A DNA stretch of 64,000 nt from contig JANDJZ010000201.1 in the NCBI GenBank assembly GCA_027943245.1, forward strand, positions 1 to 64,000, read 5' to 3'. The DNA comes from Acanthamoeba sp. SK_2022b (Eukaryota > Discosea > Longamoebia > Acanthamoebidae). Made by a program: the position numbers and the translations under genes. The notes below the pieces were generated by a model. It was not told the origin of the DNA, did not search any database, and was given only the letters and a program-made list of their open reading frames with translations. Position 1 is the first letter of the stretch; each line of letters opens with the position of its first letter. Below, one piece after another: positions 9,994 to 21,246 of the stretch.

Positions 9994-12900
9994 TTACTCG
10001 CGAGCGTGGGACTTGGCCTTGGATTTGGACTTGGACTTGCTTGGTGGGCGAAGGGTCGAGTTTTCGCTCTTCAGCTTCTGGTTCTCCTCCTCCAGTTTCG
10101 CCCGTTCCTGAGCGTTTCGATGAGTGCGACTTTGGTTAGCCAGCGTTTTTTGAAGCACGGACAGGCGTGGGCGCCACAGAGCAAGAGTACCTGCTGCATC
10201 TCCTCCAATTGTCGCTTAAGAGCCTTCACCGACTCCTCCAGCTTTTCCCTCTCCTGTGTACGGGGCGTGTTAGACCTGGCCAGTGCCGTGGTCGATGACC
10301 GGAGATCACTATACCTGGTCCAGCCACACCCACTCCATTCGCTTGTTCTCGTTCTCCAGCTCGATCCACTTGCCTTCGTTCTTCAGGTTGTCGACCTGCA
10401 GGGCCAGCTCCTTGGCCAGCGCCCCGAAGTCAAGACCCCTCTCCTCGCCAACCTTGGCGGTCCCCTCGTCGGCCGTCAGCCTTCTCTTCATCTCACTGCC
10501 GTTTTCCACCGACGGTAAGGCAGCTGATGGCAACACAAAGGCAAAGCAATCATCTCAGTGTAAGTCCGCCTGCATGCGGCAGTGGTACAGGACGACGTAC
10601 TGGTGGTGGCTGATCTCCGCTTGCCCTCATGCTTGGGCGATTCCGAGCGCCGTACGGGACTGCCCACCATCCGGGTAGGCGTGGACGAACCCGAAGAATC
10701 CTTGGCGAAGGCTCCTCCTCTAGACCTGTCACGGTGCGTAAGATAACACGGTCCATGCCCCGTGTCGACGCTGGCGTGGAATGAGGGCGTACTTCTTCTC
10801 CTCCTTGAGCTTCTCCTTCGCAGCCTTCTCCTTCTTCTTCTCATCCTTCTTCTCTTCCTTCTCCCTCTTGCGTCTCTCCTTCTCCTCCTTTCTATGCTTG
10901 CGTCCTTTGTCCTTTTTGCTGGTCTTGGCGCTGGGCGAGGTCTCGTCGTCGTCGTCAGAATCGCTTGATTCTTCGTCGTCATCCTCGGGGCTGGCTGGCG
11001 GCTTTTCCGACTCCTTGAGCTGACTGCACTCGCTCACAGGAAGGCGCGGTACGTCCACAAGCGAACCTGATGGCGAAGGGGCGGGAGTGTGTTCCTTGAT
11101 GTAGGCTTGCGAAGAGCTCGGGTCCTCCTGCCACAAGAAGGTGAGACACCCAAGCTCTCGTGATTACGAGGGGCGTAAAGGACGCACCCTGGTGGGCATG
11201 CCCACGATCGCGCTTCCGCCGGCCGGCATGGTCGAGCGCCGGAGGATCATAAGTTCCTTTTCTGTGGGCCGCAGCAAGTTCAATAGTCGCTCTTCGGACC
11301 ATGGCCCGTCCTCTTCCGTGGCCTCCTGTCCTCGAGCGAAGAGATAGGATTGCTGTGAGGAGACCTTTTCTTGTTTACTTGTTTTTACTGTGTGTGGCTG
11401 CGCGTACGCTGGGGAAGAGCTTCGGGAATATGTCCTCGTAGTCATCGAGGAAAGTCTCTACGATGCCACGCTGGGTCTCCATCCGCATGAAGTCGTCCTG
11501 CGCCGCCAACCAGGTGAGACCTTTGGCTTTCCGCAAGAGTTTGAGAAAGGGGGGGTAACCTTTGTCTCAACTTTGCGGCGGAGGATGGTGGGTGCGAAGA
11601 CGACGCCCAGGTTGAGGGTGGACATCTTGTTGACCTCAGAGTGGAGGGAGAGCGCCTTGAGGAAGGTCATCAAAAAGTGGAGCGTGCGCTGGTTGCTCTC
11701 GGGTAGCTCCTTGATGAGCCCTATCAATTTTTCCTTACGCTCCTCCATGTTGGACAGCTCTGCGTGTTGTTGCATGTGACAGGTCAGACTTCTGCAGGAG
11801 TGGTGGGTAGTGGGCCCTACCTCCAGTGTTCATCCATCGGTCGTAGAGGAGGAACGTGAGGAGAGGGTCCGGCAGCTCTCGGAAGAACTGTTTTAGCGTG
11901 GACGCCACCGCGTGCGTGTTCGCGTTCGATTCCATCAGGCGAGGTGGGCCTGCCAGCAACCCGAACCCCGGATGGGGTGAGCGAATACGTTCCAGCTGCA
12001 CTCCATCAATCTACGATCCCCGCTCTGCGGCGTGAGGTACCTATCTCTAGCATCTCCTTCATCTCAAGCAGATCAGGGAACGACACGGAGATCCGAAAGA
12101 CTCCCTCCAGGTCCAGCGCTGGCACGGCGAGGACAGGGTCAGTTTTACTGCCCCTTGATTGCTCACTGGGAGAAGTTTGACTTACCGTGTTCGGCCAGGT
12201 GGGTGACCAACACAAATACCACGTAGGGTAAGCCCCGTATGGCGTTCTCTCGGCTGGACAGCTCCTCTATCGTCACCCCAAACTCGTGCCTCTTAGAGGC
12301 GTGCGCTGCATCGAGTGCAAGCATGCTTAGTAATTCGGGATAGAGTCGGGCTGACCAGAGAGTGGTGGTACTGGTTAAGGGCTTCTCGTTGATGGACCTG
12401 CGCCACATGAGCCTCAACTTTATCATGTCGGAGGGCTTCTTGGCCGACTTCTCCTCTGTGCTTTGCTCCTGGTCGACCAGGCTGACCGCTACGGGCGAAA
12501 CTAAACTGAGGTAAGCACTACCTTTTGCCAAACCGCCGCTAATGAAACAGCCAGCAACACCGCCACCAAACCACAAAACTCACGCGACTCGTGTAAGGAG
12601 AGGTGATAGCTAGCCTTACCTCCTCCGCTCCCTGTTATCTCGTTGTTGCGTTCGTCTCTCGTCTTCCACAAAAAGCTGGAGAGCTTCTTTGCTGTGGGCC
12701 GGTTGCGCGGCGGCGGCATGGGCGATCCGATGTGAGCAGATCCGCTCGAAGTGAGGAGGCTGCGCTCGTTGACGGAGGATCCGCCCGGGCTGGAGCTCGA
12801 GATGACACTGCCGGCGCGAGGGCTCGTAGCACCGCTTCGGTTGGAGCTGCGCGGGCTGATGTGGCTCCCCCCGCGAGGGCTCATGCGTGGGCTGGTGTTG

Positions 12901-13109
12901 CTGGGTTCGACCACCACCTGATCCAGGGCGAACCACCCCTTCTTGTTGTAGTAGGTGCCGTAGGCCTTCCCCACGGCCTCGATCTCGGTCACCAACGCCA
13001 CCTCCCCCTTTCTGAAGCACAGCGCACCCACATCGGGCGATTGCACGTCATCCAGTGCCCGAACCCGTAGGTTGACGTGTAACGTTTTCTTTGCCCCCTC
13101 TTGCGACAT
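9994..13109 (-). CDS. SH3 - RhoGAP - coiled-coil protein
   Basis: Starts at 13109 with an SH3-like module (L-R-V-R-A-L-D-D-V ... F-R-K-G-E-V ... K-K-G-W-F-A-L-D-Q-V-V), residues about 15-70. A Ser/Pro-rich linker with S-P-R repeats follows. The RhoGAP domain spans about 12300-11400. It has G-V-F-R-I-S with the family's arginine-finger Arg, F-F-R-E-L-P-D-P-L-L, N-L-G-V-V-F-A-P-T-I-L-R, and a Lys/Glu-rich coil after an acidic stretch. The C-terminus is a coiled coil (E-R-L-E-E-S-V-K-A-L-K-R-Q-L) ending in Lys/Ser repeats and stop at 9994. RhoGAPs switch off Rho/Rac/Cdc42 GTPases that drive actin remodelling. The G-V-F-R-I-S motif reads I where the family often has S-G; this is minor. At least ten exons. 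Tail-to-tail with the PLP enzyme gene. Confidence 0.8.
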
Positions 13110-13606
13110 CTTCTACCTTGGGCTTATTTTAGCTACCGTTTTGATGTTATCAGCAGAGATCCCCCTCGGTGGCCCTCTTCCTCTTTCCTCGTCCAGATCT
13201 GTTTTCTATGTGATGTTCCTTCTTGGCCACTGGACTGAACAACAGGTCAGTCTCTTCCTTCCCTTCCCTCTTTCTCTTGTTGGACCTTCCACGCTCTCCG
13301 CTTGCCTTATCTGCCCACCCCACACCTACGTAGGCGCCCTTTCGGTTGGCGTGAGATCGCGCCCCAGACTGCCGACAGGTTTTTGGACGGCACCAAGCGA
13401 CGCGTCACGCTCGTCTCTTGGAGGATAGGCAACGCTGCGATCGTCGCCAAGACACGGCAGTCAGGTGCGTGAGCGTTGCCTTTCCTCCCACAGAGACTCA
13501 AAGCAGCAAGTAGCAGAAGAAAGGAAAGAGCTCTCCCTGTCCAAAAGAAGACTTGCCGGTAGAGACACCGCGGTGAAGGGGAGGGAGATTGAGAGAGAGA
13601 GAGAGA
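13110..13606. other. Intergenic region between two divergent genes; no gene seen
   Basis: About 500 bp between the starts of the SH3-RhoGAP gene (-) and the ankyrin-LRR gene (+). I find no convincing exon. A (GA)n run lies at 13590-13606, directly before the ATG of the plus-strand gene. It presumably holds both promoters and 5' UTRs. Confidence 0.5.
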
Positions 13607-16323
13607 ATGACCTCCACGGTACACCAGCCCAAGCAGCGCTCGCTGTCGGCCAGGATGCCCCAGCCCGCCCCCGCCCCCATTCTCCAACTCGCCAAGAATG
13701 GCGATGTAGAGGAGCTCAAGCAGTTCCTGGCCAGCTGTAGCGACGAAGACTGCCTTCGTGGCGTAGACAAGCATGGCCAGAGTGCGCCCCACGCTTCGCC
13801 CCTCCCCTTCCTCTACTCTTGCGCTACTGGAACGCATGTAGACGTTGTGGCTGCCCGAGCCAGTCTTTCTATTGACCGCTTCGCTGTGCTGCAGGCATGC
13901 TGCACCTGGCCGTGGAGGAAGGGCACACCGACATGTGCCTCTTCCTCATCGAGAAGAAGAAGCTCGACGTCAACTTCCGCGACCGCAACGGATGGACGCC
14001 ACTACACGTACGCTACGTGCAACTGGACGTTGGCTACCCTGGCCCACAACGTTTATGCATGTTGCGCGCGTGTGGTCACAGGTGGCCTGTTCCAAGGGCG
14101 ACTGTCGGTTGGTAGCCGTCTTGCTGGCGAGCAACCAGTGCGACGTCACGCTGAAGACCGTGGAGGGCTCCACAGTTCTTCACTATTTTGTGCGCAAGGA
14201 ACCACAGAAGGGCCGTGTGTGGGGACAGGACAGCTTCTTCGTACTCATCAAAAAGATCATCGGTGCGCGCCCAGGGGCTTCGCCACCTCCACCCAATCCG
14301 GAAAACGTTTCCTGGACTCAACTCTGCGACTACGTGTGGGACTGCGCAGACAGCGGCTGCAATCCAGACGCGCAGAACGTCAACGGAGAGACTGCCGTAC
14401 ACGCAGCAGTGACCTCGGGCAAGATCCCGGTGGTTGTTTATCTCAGCCGACTGAACGTGGATATCAACACAGTTAACAAGTGCGTCCACTTGAAGTCTTG
14501 CCTTATGTCCCGCGCCAATCTCATTCGCGCGTGTTTGTGTATGTGGCCGACAGATTCGGTGAGACATGTCTGCACCTGGCTGGTACCACTCACCTGGCCA
14601 CTGTTGCTGTTTCGGGGCAGTGGACTTAGGGGGGAGGGGGGGGGGGGTGATCGCTGCTCATCCTGTGCCTCCTCACTCTTCCTCCAGCGCGACGAGGGGA
14701 CGCGGACATGGTGCACGCACTGCTGAACCTTGGGGTGGACGTAAACATAGCGGGGGAGAACGGCACGGCCCTACAGGTGGCGGAGACCGCCGGCTTCAAA
14801 GACATCGTCCGAGTCCTCAGCGGTATGGCCCTCATCGCCAACCGCCCGACTGCACCCACGCCCCCATTCAGGAGCTGACTCGCTTTGTGGGTGTCTGCCT
14901 GCTTGTTTGTGTATGTGTGCGAACGGGTGCAGAAACGGAGCCTTGGAGGTCAACTTCGGGTCAGGTCGATGATAGCATCAGCCAGGCGTTGGCACGGGCG
15001 CGGGAGACGGAGAAGCTCGACCTGTCATCCCTGGGGTTGTCCACCATACCACCAGAGGTCTTCGAGCTGAGGAGCCTGGTCGAGCTAGACCTCTCCCACA
15101 ACTGCATAGTCTCGATACCCCCCGCCATCAGCCGACTCACTGCCCTCAAGTCCCTCAAGCTCGAAGACAACCGGCTCACCGTGTTGCCCAGGCACGCAGC
15201 GCTTGTCCCTCCACACCCCGAGTCGGCTGCGCGTCGGCGCTTGTGTTAACCTCCCCCCCCATCTCCAACAACAAACAGAGAGCTGGGCGCGATGGGGTGG
15301 CTGGAGGAGTTGACCCTGTCCCTCAACAGCGACCTGTCGCCCGAGCTGAAGCGGAAGTTGCGGGAGGGCCTGCCCGCGCTGCTCGAACACCTCCAAAACG
15401 GCTTTCGGCGTAGGAGCGCGCGATGTACGACCAAACGAGGCCTCCTTGTTTCCAAGCAGAGAGCTGACCTCGTTGCGTGCATCGTGTGTCGCTCAATCCA
15501 GCGGGATCGCTCAGCAAGCGGGGGAGCGTTGGCGAACTCACGCTCGACCTCAAGCAGGAGACGCCCGCGGAGGTGCGACTGCTCCGAACGCTCGAGGAGC
15601 GAGAACGGGTGCTCGCCAAGAAGGAGAGGAAACTGAACGAGACCATCGCGCTCATCCAGGAGAAGAACGAGGTGCGCCCCACCTCCCCGCCCTCCCCACC
15701 ACTCATCTCGCTCACGTGAGACTTGCATCCCGGTCCAATCAGAGCACGAGGCAGATGTTGGCTGAGGTCAAGGAGAGGGAGGAGAGCATGAGAGAGCTGC
15801 AGGAAGCGGCCAAGAGCACGGGCAGCAAGAAGCGGCATTCGGTCGACCCCTCCCAGGCGCGCCTGCTGCTCCCGCTGCCGACGGCCGCGCGGCCCGCCGA
15901 CCTACCCAGCCCACGCCCGTCCAGCGCAGAAAACCAAGGAACCAAGGCCGCCATGAAGGTACCGCCGCGGCCTGGCGCCCCACCAACACACCAAGGCGCT
16001 CGCGGCTCATGTACAAACTCGCTGTTGGCCGGCAGATTGGATCTACTCGAGGGGTGAGCGCTTCCGTGGGCAGTAGCAACGGAGTAGATGTTGAGCTCTA
16101 CTTCTCCACATCGCGACACAGTGCGCGCTACCCCGCCCCACCCCCACCCTGTCGCGATTTCTGCTCACGTGTGCGACGATCGCACAACACACGCGCGCAC
16201 GCAGATATTACGCTGACGCTGGAGCAGTGGAACGGTCTGGTGAAGCTCATGGCGTCCGTGGACCAATCGACGCTGTCGATCGAAAACCTGTTGGGCGACC
16301 AGCAGCTGCCTGCACCATCATAA
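13607..16323 (+). CDS. Ankyrin repeat - leucine-rich repeat - coiled-coil protein
   Basis: The start ATG follows a GA tract. Exons encode ankyrin repeats: A-K-N-G-D-V-E-E-L-K-Q-F, G-M-L-H-L-A-V-E-E-G-H-T-D-M, G-W-T-P-L-H-V-A, N-G-E-T-A-V-H-A-A-V, and G-E-T-C-L-H-L-A-A-R-R-G-D-A-D-M-V. Around 15020-15200 come leucine-rich repeats (L-D-L-S-S-L-G-L-S-T-I-P-P, L-V-E-L-D-L-S-H-N-C-I, L-K-S-L-K-L-E-D-N-R-L). A coiled coil with R-T-L-E-E-R-E-R-V-L-A-K-K-E-R-K-L follows, then a Pro-rich linker and a short C-terminal exon (L-T-L-E-Q-W-N-G-L). Both repeat types are protein-binding scaffolds, so the partner is unknown. About ten exons. One intron carries a G10 run near 14640. The stop is 59 bp from the convergent sirtuin stop. 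Confidence 0.75.
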
Positions 16324-16382
16324 CACCACTCAAACGTTTTTATCTACACACACACGTTGGGGAAGAGACAAAGGCGCGCCCT

Positions 16383-18060
16383 TCAGTTGCCCTCCTCCAC
16401 CTCCCCTTGGCCGGGCACCGGGTAGTGGACGTGGCAGTTGAAGACTTGTAGCCGCTGTCCGGCGTCTCCTTCGTCGGGCCGGATAACGTAGCGCAGCTGT
16501 TTGGGTGGCACCCCGTAGGAGGGCCTGAACACGATCTCCATCTGGACCGCCACCTCGGCGGCGTCGCCCTCGGCCGCCGCCTCGAACGAGAGGTCCCACA
16601 CGCCGTCGCCCTCGTCCATCAGGCGGGCCTCGTCCAGGCCGGGCAGCGTCACCCGCACCTCCTCCACGCAGGTGCACACCTCGTTCTTGCGGCCGCCGCC
16701 CAGTCGCAGGGCCCACCTGTCTCCCTCCCTGCGGTGGGAGATCGTGTAGGACTGGCGATACTCGTACTCGAGCGTCGAATCCTTGCCCAGCCCCTCGAGT
16801 ATGGCGTACATCACCTGCACGGAGAGGAGGCGCACGCATGAGTGGTGATGACAGAAGAGACAGAGAGGGGGGGGGAGAGAGAGAGAGAGAGGGTTACCTC
16901 GTCGCAGGTAGCGTTGATCTTTAGGGTGGCCCGCTTGTCCGCCACGGTGTCCTGGAGGCAGACGATGATGACCTTCTTCGCCGCCCACGGCAGATCGCAG
17001 AAGGGCGTGACTGCCGCAAACGCGCGAGAAACGAACGTGAGTCCAAGCAACCGCGAGAGAGAGAGAGAGAGAAGAGAGGAGGGAAGCGACACAGACGAGG
17101 GGTCGTGTACCGCTCATAGACGAGCCCAGGACGAGTGCCACGTCGGCCTTCCTCGACTCCCTTATGGCTATCCGCAGTGGGCCCTCGGGTACCATCCCGC
17201 CGAACCGCACCCCCTCCTTCTTCAGTCGCCCGCGGCACTCCTCCTACACGCACGCACACATGGGGCGAGAGAAAGAAGGGAAGTGAAGTCAGCTCGCTGT
17301 TGAATCTCAACGCGCTCACGGCGGGGAGGCGGAGCGGTCGGTACGTGGTCGCAGTTGCGGCCCAGCTGGGGGACCTGAGTGTGCCGCAGGAACTTGTCGC
17401 CACACTTGAGGCAGGTCTCGATGTACCCGTTGCCAAAGATTTCGGACACCTTGTCGGGCGACGCGCCGGAGCGGATGTGGAGGTTGTCGTGGTTGGAGGA
17501 GACGATGAACTTGACCACGCCCTCGTCGAGCAGCTTCGTGATGGCCACGTGCGAGTATGAAGGCATCAACAGGTCCGCCGCGCCCTGGTCAAAAGAGAGG
17601 ACAAGAACGAGAAGAAGGTCGTGACGTCAGGTAGGCAAGGCGCGGGGCGATGGAGCGAGCGAACCTTCCCCACGCCCATGCCCAGCACGGCGCTCTTCCA
17701 GCCGTACTTGTCCATCCCGTTATCTCCCCTGAAGTCTGGGATGCCGCACGCAGTGCTGTTCACACAACACACAACACAAAGGGAGCGCGCTTGTGTGTAA
17801 GCAATTAGGATACAGGAAGGGAAAAGACGAGGATAGACGCGCACCTGACGCCGGCGCCCGTGTAGACGACAAGGTTGCCTGCGTTTCGCACGATGTCCAC
17901 CAGTTGCTTCATTTTCTGGGCCTTCTTCTCTGGCGGGTCGTGGTACTCGGTCTGGTCGTGTGACTGCACCGTCAGGGCGGGGCTTGACACAAACGAACAA
18001 CGAGCGTACCTTCTCATAGACAATGGCTGTAGGAAGCGGCGGCGGAGCAGGAGCGGCCAT
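16383..18060 (-). CDS. Sir2-family NAD-dependent deacylase (SIRT6/7-like) with C-terminal extension
   Basis: Exons encode the sirtuin core: V-V-Y-T-G-A-G-V then S-T-A-C-G-I-P-D-F-R-G (NAD-binding), P-S-Y-S-H-V-A-I-T-K-L, S-S-N-H-D-N-L-H-I-R-S-G near 17490, a zinc module with C-L-K-C-G and a second pair around N-C/E-E-C, and G-G-M-V-P-E. The S-G/S-G layout is closest to class IV sirtuins such as SIRT7 (N-C-D-G-L-H-L-R-S-G in that family). These enzymes remove acyl groups from lysines using NAD, often in the nucleus. The usual Gln before the Asn is Ser here. After the core, about 150 residues (from 16810 down) form a beta-rich, unrecognised extension ending in G-Q-G-E-V-E-E-G-N. Five or more introns, two with (CT)n tracts. 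Confidence 0.8.
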
Positions 18061-18224
18061 CGAGTATTGTTGGGTTCGTCGGGATGTCTGGGCTTAACCA
18101 TAACCTTCGGCAGGGTTTCCTTCAGCCCATCCGGCCCTTCACTTCATGCCTTCTCCCTGAACCAGAATTCTTCGCCTGTTTTTTGCTGGAATGTCGAGTA
18201 TGATGGCAATTGAATATTGTATTA

Positions 18225-18253
18225 TTCCTGTTTCTGTGGTAGCTGCCACACGG
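18225..18253 (+). repeat. Left terminal inverted repeat, 29 bp
   Basis: Exact reverse complement of 20511-20539. Preceded by TATTA, the same five bases that follow the right repeat. A further short palindrome (aaaagtaggt..acctactttt) lies at about 18274-18300. Confidence 0.95.
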
Positions 18254-18434
18254 AGGTGCCCTCTGTAATTCGCTAAAAGTAGGTCTTTTTACCTACTTTT
18301 TAACAAAAAACAGCCAATTTTTATGAACGGCAGCAAAGAGCTGTGCTGCGACCTTCGTTTACAACGCGTGACAACAAAAATTGAGGTAAAAGGACCACTT
18401 TATTTGTAGTCGTTAACAATAACTGCCAAGATTG

Positions 18435-20173
18435 TCAGATCTTTTGATGTTGCGCTAACACATGGGGCAAATCGCGCACAGGTCCACGAATTGCATCTTT
18501 GGCTGCCCGAAAATCTTTGATTCTGGCCATGACGTTCTCGACGATGATTCGATGTGATGCGAACGCGCGGTAGATGGCTGATCCAGGCTCGTCTGGTGGG
18601 GTGTCGATTTGCACACCATACGCGCTCAACCCTGGTATGTAAATTAAATTAGTAAAAATTAAAATAAAGGCGGCAAAATGATTATAGCTTACCACGAAAA
18701 CCTGCGTCCCCCATTCCATGTTCATCCACTTCAAATCGGTTCCATTTATCCACCTCAAGGACTGCAATTTCCAAGTCATTTTTTCCGCCACCATATGAAG
18801 ATGAGAGATAAAAGATGCGACCTGACATGGTCACAAATAATAACAATGTGAGTGAGTGCTGTTTTTTCTTTGAGGAATAAAGAAGTGTGTTGATGCCAGG
18901 GTGAAATGAAGAGCAGATGGGCTGTTCTGTACCATCTACAACCCAAGTATAAAAGACTTGATGAAACAGATGTTTACCTTCTTTCTTGCGCTGATCATAA
19001 GGGGTAAAATGCAATTGAGGTGATAATAGTTGATACAAGAAGTCAATCATACGGTGACGAATACTAAGTGCTGTGGATGGAGAGACATTAAAGATAGATG
19101 CTAATAAAACATCAACAAGATGGTGGTGGAGAAAGAAGAAGATGAAAATCATCTCTGCTTTTGGACTCAAGACAAATCGTGGTCCTCTTTTGGTGGATAT
19201 GTGGTCCTCATATGAAGAGATGAACAATGAAAGGGAGACGAGGGATACCCAGCAACTCTTGCAAATCATCATCTCTTAATGCCCAGATCCGTTGTGCAAA
19301 TTGATCTGTAAAATCTTTTATTGTCAGTACAATTACTTGTAATTGAGTACATTAGCTGTCCTTACCTCCATCATGTTCTTCCTCTTCTTTTTCCTTGTGC
19401 CCCTTCGCCTTCTTCCCCTGCTTGCCATATTTAACCACCATCCGACTCAAAAGATGAGCAGCAGAACAAAAAAAATCTCTCGTCCCCTCCCCCTCAATTG
19501 ATAAATGATGTTGGCCTCGCTTGCCACACCGTGTCCCACCAACAGCAACTGTCAGCCCTGCACATTCGGTGACGTTGACCACAGCAGGGCTTGGTGCTTG
19601 CGTGAGATCATCGAGCACCGTGTCGCCATGGTTGTAGATGGCGTGGAGCATCGTGGTGACACGGAGGTTGATTATTGCGCGGTTGCCTGCTTCGGCAAGG
19701 TGTGCTTTCTTGCACATCATTACCTTGCGGTGGTGGCCAACAAAGATGATGGGGATGCCTGTGGCACGAAGGGTGGAGGGGGACCGAGTTTGTCCGCAGA
19801 CGATGCATACCTTGCCCATGAGCTTGTGGAGGCTTGTAGTCTGGGATGAGGTTGGAGGCGGTGTTGGAGGCGTCAGCGAGGTCGGCGATGTTGGTGTTGG
19901 CATCGAGGGCGCAGATGATGGGGGTGGTGTGGTCCTTGGGATCTTCAGGGGGGAGGCCTCTGTGGGTTCTTCTTTCGTTGGCTGCAGATCGGGGTGGGGT
20001 CGTTTCCGTTCTTCCGTCGGGTGCGTCTGCCGGCCCTCGCAGGCGGCACAGGTGCACAGCGGCACCATGCCCACGTCAGCACAGTACTGGCGGTAGCACT
20101 GTGGGACGTGGGCAATCAGCGCCCCCCACGCGATCTCCTTCGCACACATCATGCAGGTGAAGGTGTTGCTCAT
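18435..20173 (-). pseudogene. PIF/Harbinger-like transposase gene, apparently frameshifted
   Basis: The first exon (20173 to about 19362) encodes a Cys/His motif (C-M-M-C-x12-H-x3-C) followed by a Pro/Thr-rich linker and a basic end. A GTAAGG donor and TTTTACAG acceptor join it to an exon starting D-Q-F-A-Q-R-I-W-A-L. The DDE core follows: W-V-V-D-G-T-E-Q-P-I (first Asp) near 18940, G-M-G-D-A-G-F-R-G, and, after an intron with GTAAGC/CCAG ends, H-R-I-I-V-E-N-V-M-A-R-I-K (Glu) near 18520. The frame holding L-L-G-I-P-R-L-P-F stops at about 19203, whereas the catalytic part runs in the next frame. I see no intron there, so this copy is probably broken by a small indel. PIF/Harbinger elements usually carry a separate Myb-like protein; here a zinc-finger-like exon sits in the same gene. 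Confidence 0.7.
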
Positions 20174-20352
20174 CGTCGACGAAAGATGAATAATTAACGT
20201 TTGCTCGGCTCGCCATGGAAAAAACAACCCGAAATCGGAGATAACAAAGGAAAACACATATAAACATCAAAAAACAGCGAAAAACAGTGTTTTCTTGTCA
20301 CCGGCAAAAACGAAGCGCCCAAAAAAACACAAACGAATTGCTGGCCGGACCT

Positions 20353-20513
20353 CGGCAAAACGCCAAAACAAACGTTTTTTCGTTTTAGGAAGTTTCCAAC
20401 GCTGTTTTTACGGGGTAAACGGCAACAAAACGCGGTTTACCCCGACAATTTTACGGTCTTGCCCATTTTGTTTCAGTTTTCCCTGTCCCGCAATTTGTTT
20501 TGGCGTTTTGCCG
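20353..20513. repeat. Nested palindromes in the right subterminal region
   Basis: A 20-base arm at 20353-20372 (cggcaaaacgccaaaacaaa) is the exact reverse complement of 20494-20513. Inside it, cggggtaaac at 20411-20420 pairs exactly with 20435-20444. The outer arm overlaps the right terminal repeat by three bases. It may bind transposase or fold as a hairpin (inference). Confidence 0.85.
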
Positions 20514-20539
20514 TGTGGCAGCTACCACAGAAACAGGAA
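20511..20539 (-). repeat. Right terminal inverted repeat, 29 bp
   Basis: Exact reverse complement of 18225-18253. Followed by TATTA at 20540-20544. Confidence 0.95.
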
Positions 20540-20601
20540 TATTAACAAATTAAAGAGCGAATTACTTACAACAAGAAGAGAGTGAATCCAGAGAGGATAC
20601 T

Positions 20602-21218
20602 TCACATGTGGAGGAAGTTGGTGCGCGGGGTGCGCGGGGAGGAGCCAAGCCTAGGAAAAATGTCGACGTGTGGCTGGCGGTCGCCGTCCACGACAGCAGG
20701 CTGTCCGCTCGCTGTGCGCGTTGCAGCATGCCGCTGGCCCCATGGCGGCAAAGAGTCGGCCCACTTGACCTCGACAAGACGCAGCAGGCTGGTGCCTTCT
20801 TCGTCCTCTAGCGAATACTCTCTGTCCATTGGTTGTGGTGTGCGGCTGGTAGCGGTTGCGCGTGGCTGGATCGAGAAGGTGGTGTCCTGTAGTCCTCTCG
20901 CCAGATGATGGGTTGTAGCGTGCGATGGACTTGAGGTGAGGACGCGAGGGGCATCTTATTGCCCAGTGGCTCCGGCGTAGGTTTCAGGCGACATTTCCGC
21001 CGCCTTCGCCGTGCCCTTCTCCCTTCGATTTCGGCCGTCTCGCCTTTGGCGTCACTCTTTCTCTTTCGCCGCTTGAGCGTTTTGGTACAGAAAGAGGCAA
21101 AAACACGAACGCGTGAGGCAGACAGCGGAACAAATAAACAACGTTTGTGGAATGTACAATAGAATGAATAGATATTTACATTAGGCGTTGGCATATGCAC
21201 GTATCGGTGGAGGATCAT
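20602..21218 (-). other. Possible small basic gene or remnant (uncertain)
   Basis: About 700 bp between the transposon and the TPRA1-like gene. One minus-strand frame reads K-R-R-K-R-K-S-D..R-R-A-R-R-R-R-R-K-C and continues to a stop at 20808. The adjacent frame stays open from an ATG at 20829 to 20602 (E-Y-S-L-E-D-E-E-G-T-S-L-L). The base composition is exon-like and a one-base shift would link the two frames. I cannot assign a domain or a clean splice, so it could be a broken gene next to the insertion or a missed small gene. Confidence 0.3.
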
Positions 21219-21246
21219 TACCCATAAGCGCGGTTGGAAAGAATGA

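Larger units (their letters stand above)
18225..20539 (-). mobile_element. PIF/Harbinger-like DNA transposon with perfect TIRs
   Basis: A 2,315-bp element bounded by 29-bp terminal inverted repeats that are identical when reverse complemented (18225-18253 and 20511-20539; each outer end reads ttcctgtttctgtgg). Both ends are flanked by TATTA (18220-18224 and 20540-20544), read as a target site duplication. Harbinger elements usually duplicate 3 bp (TWA), so 5 bp is unusual. Inside is one minus-strand gene for a DDE_Tnp_4-type transposase with a zinc-finger-like N-terminal exon. The right subterminal region is rich in nested palindromes. Confidence 0.88.
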
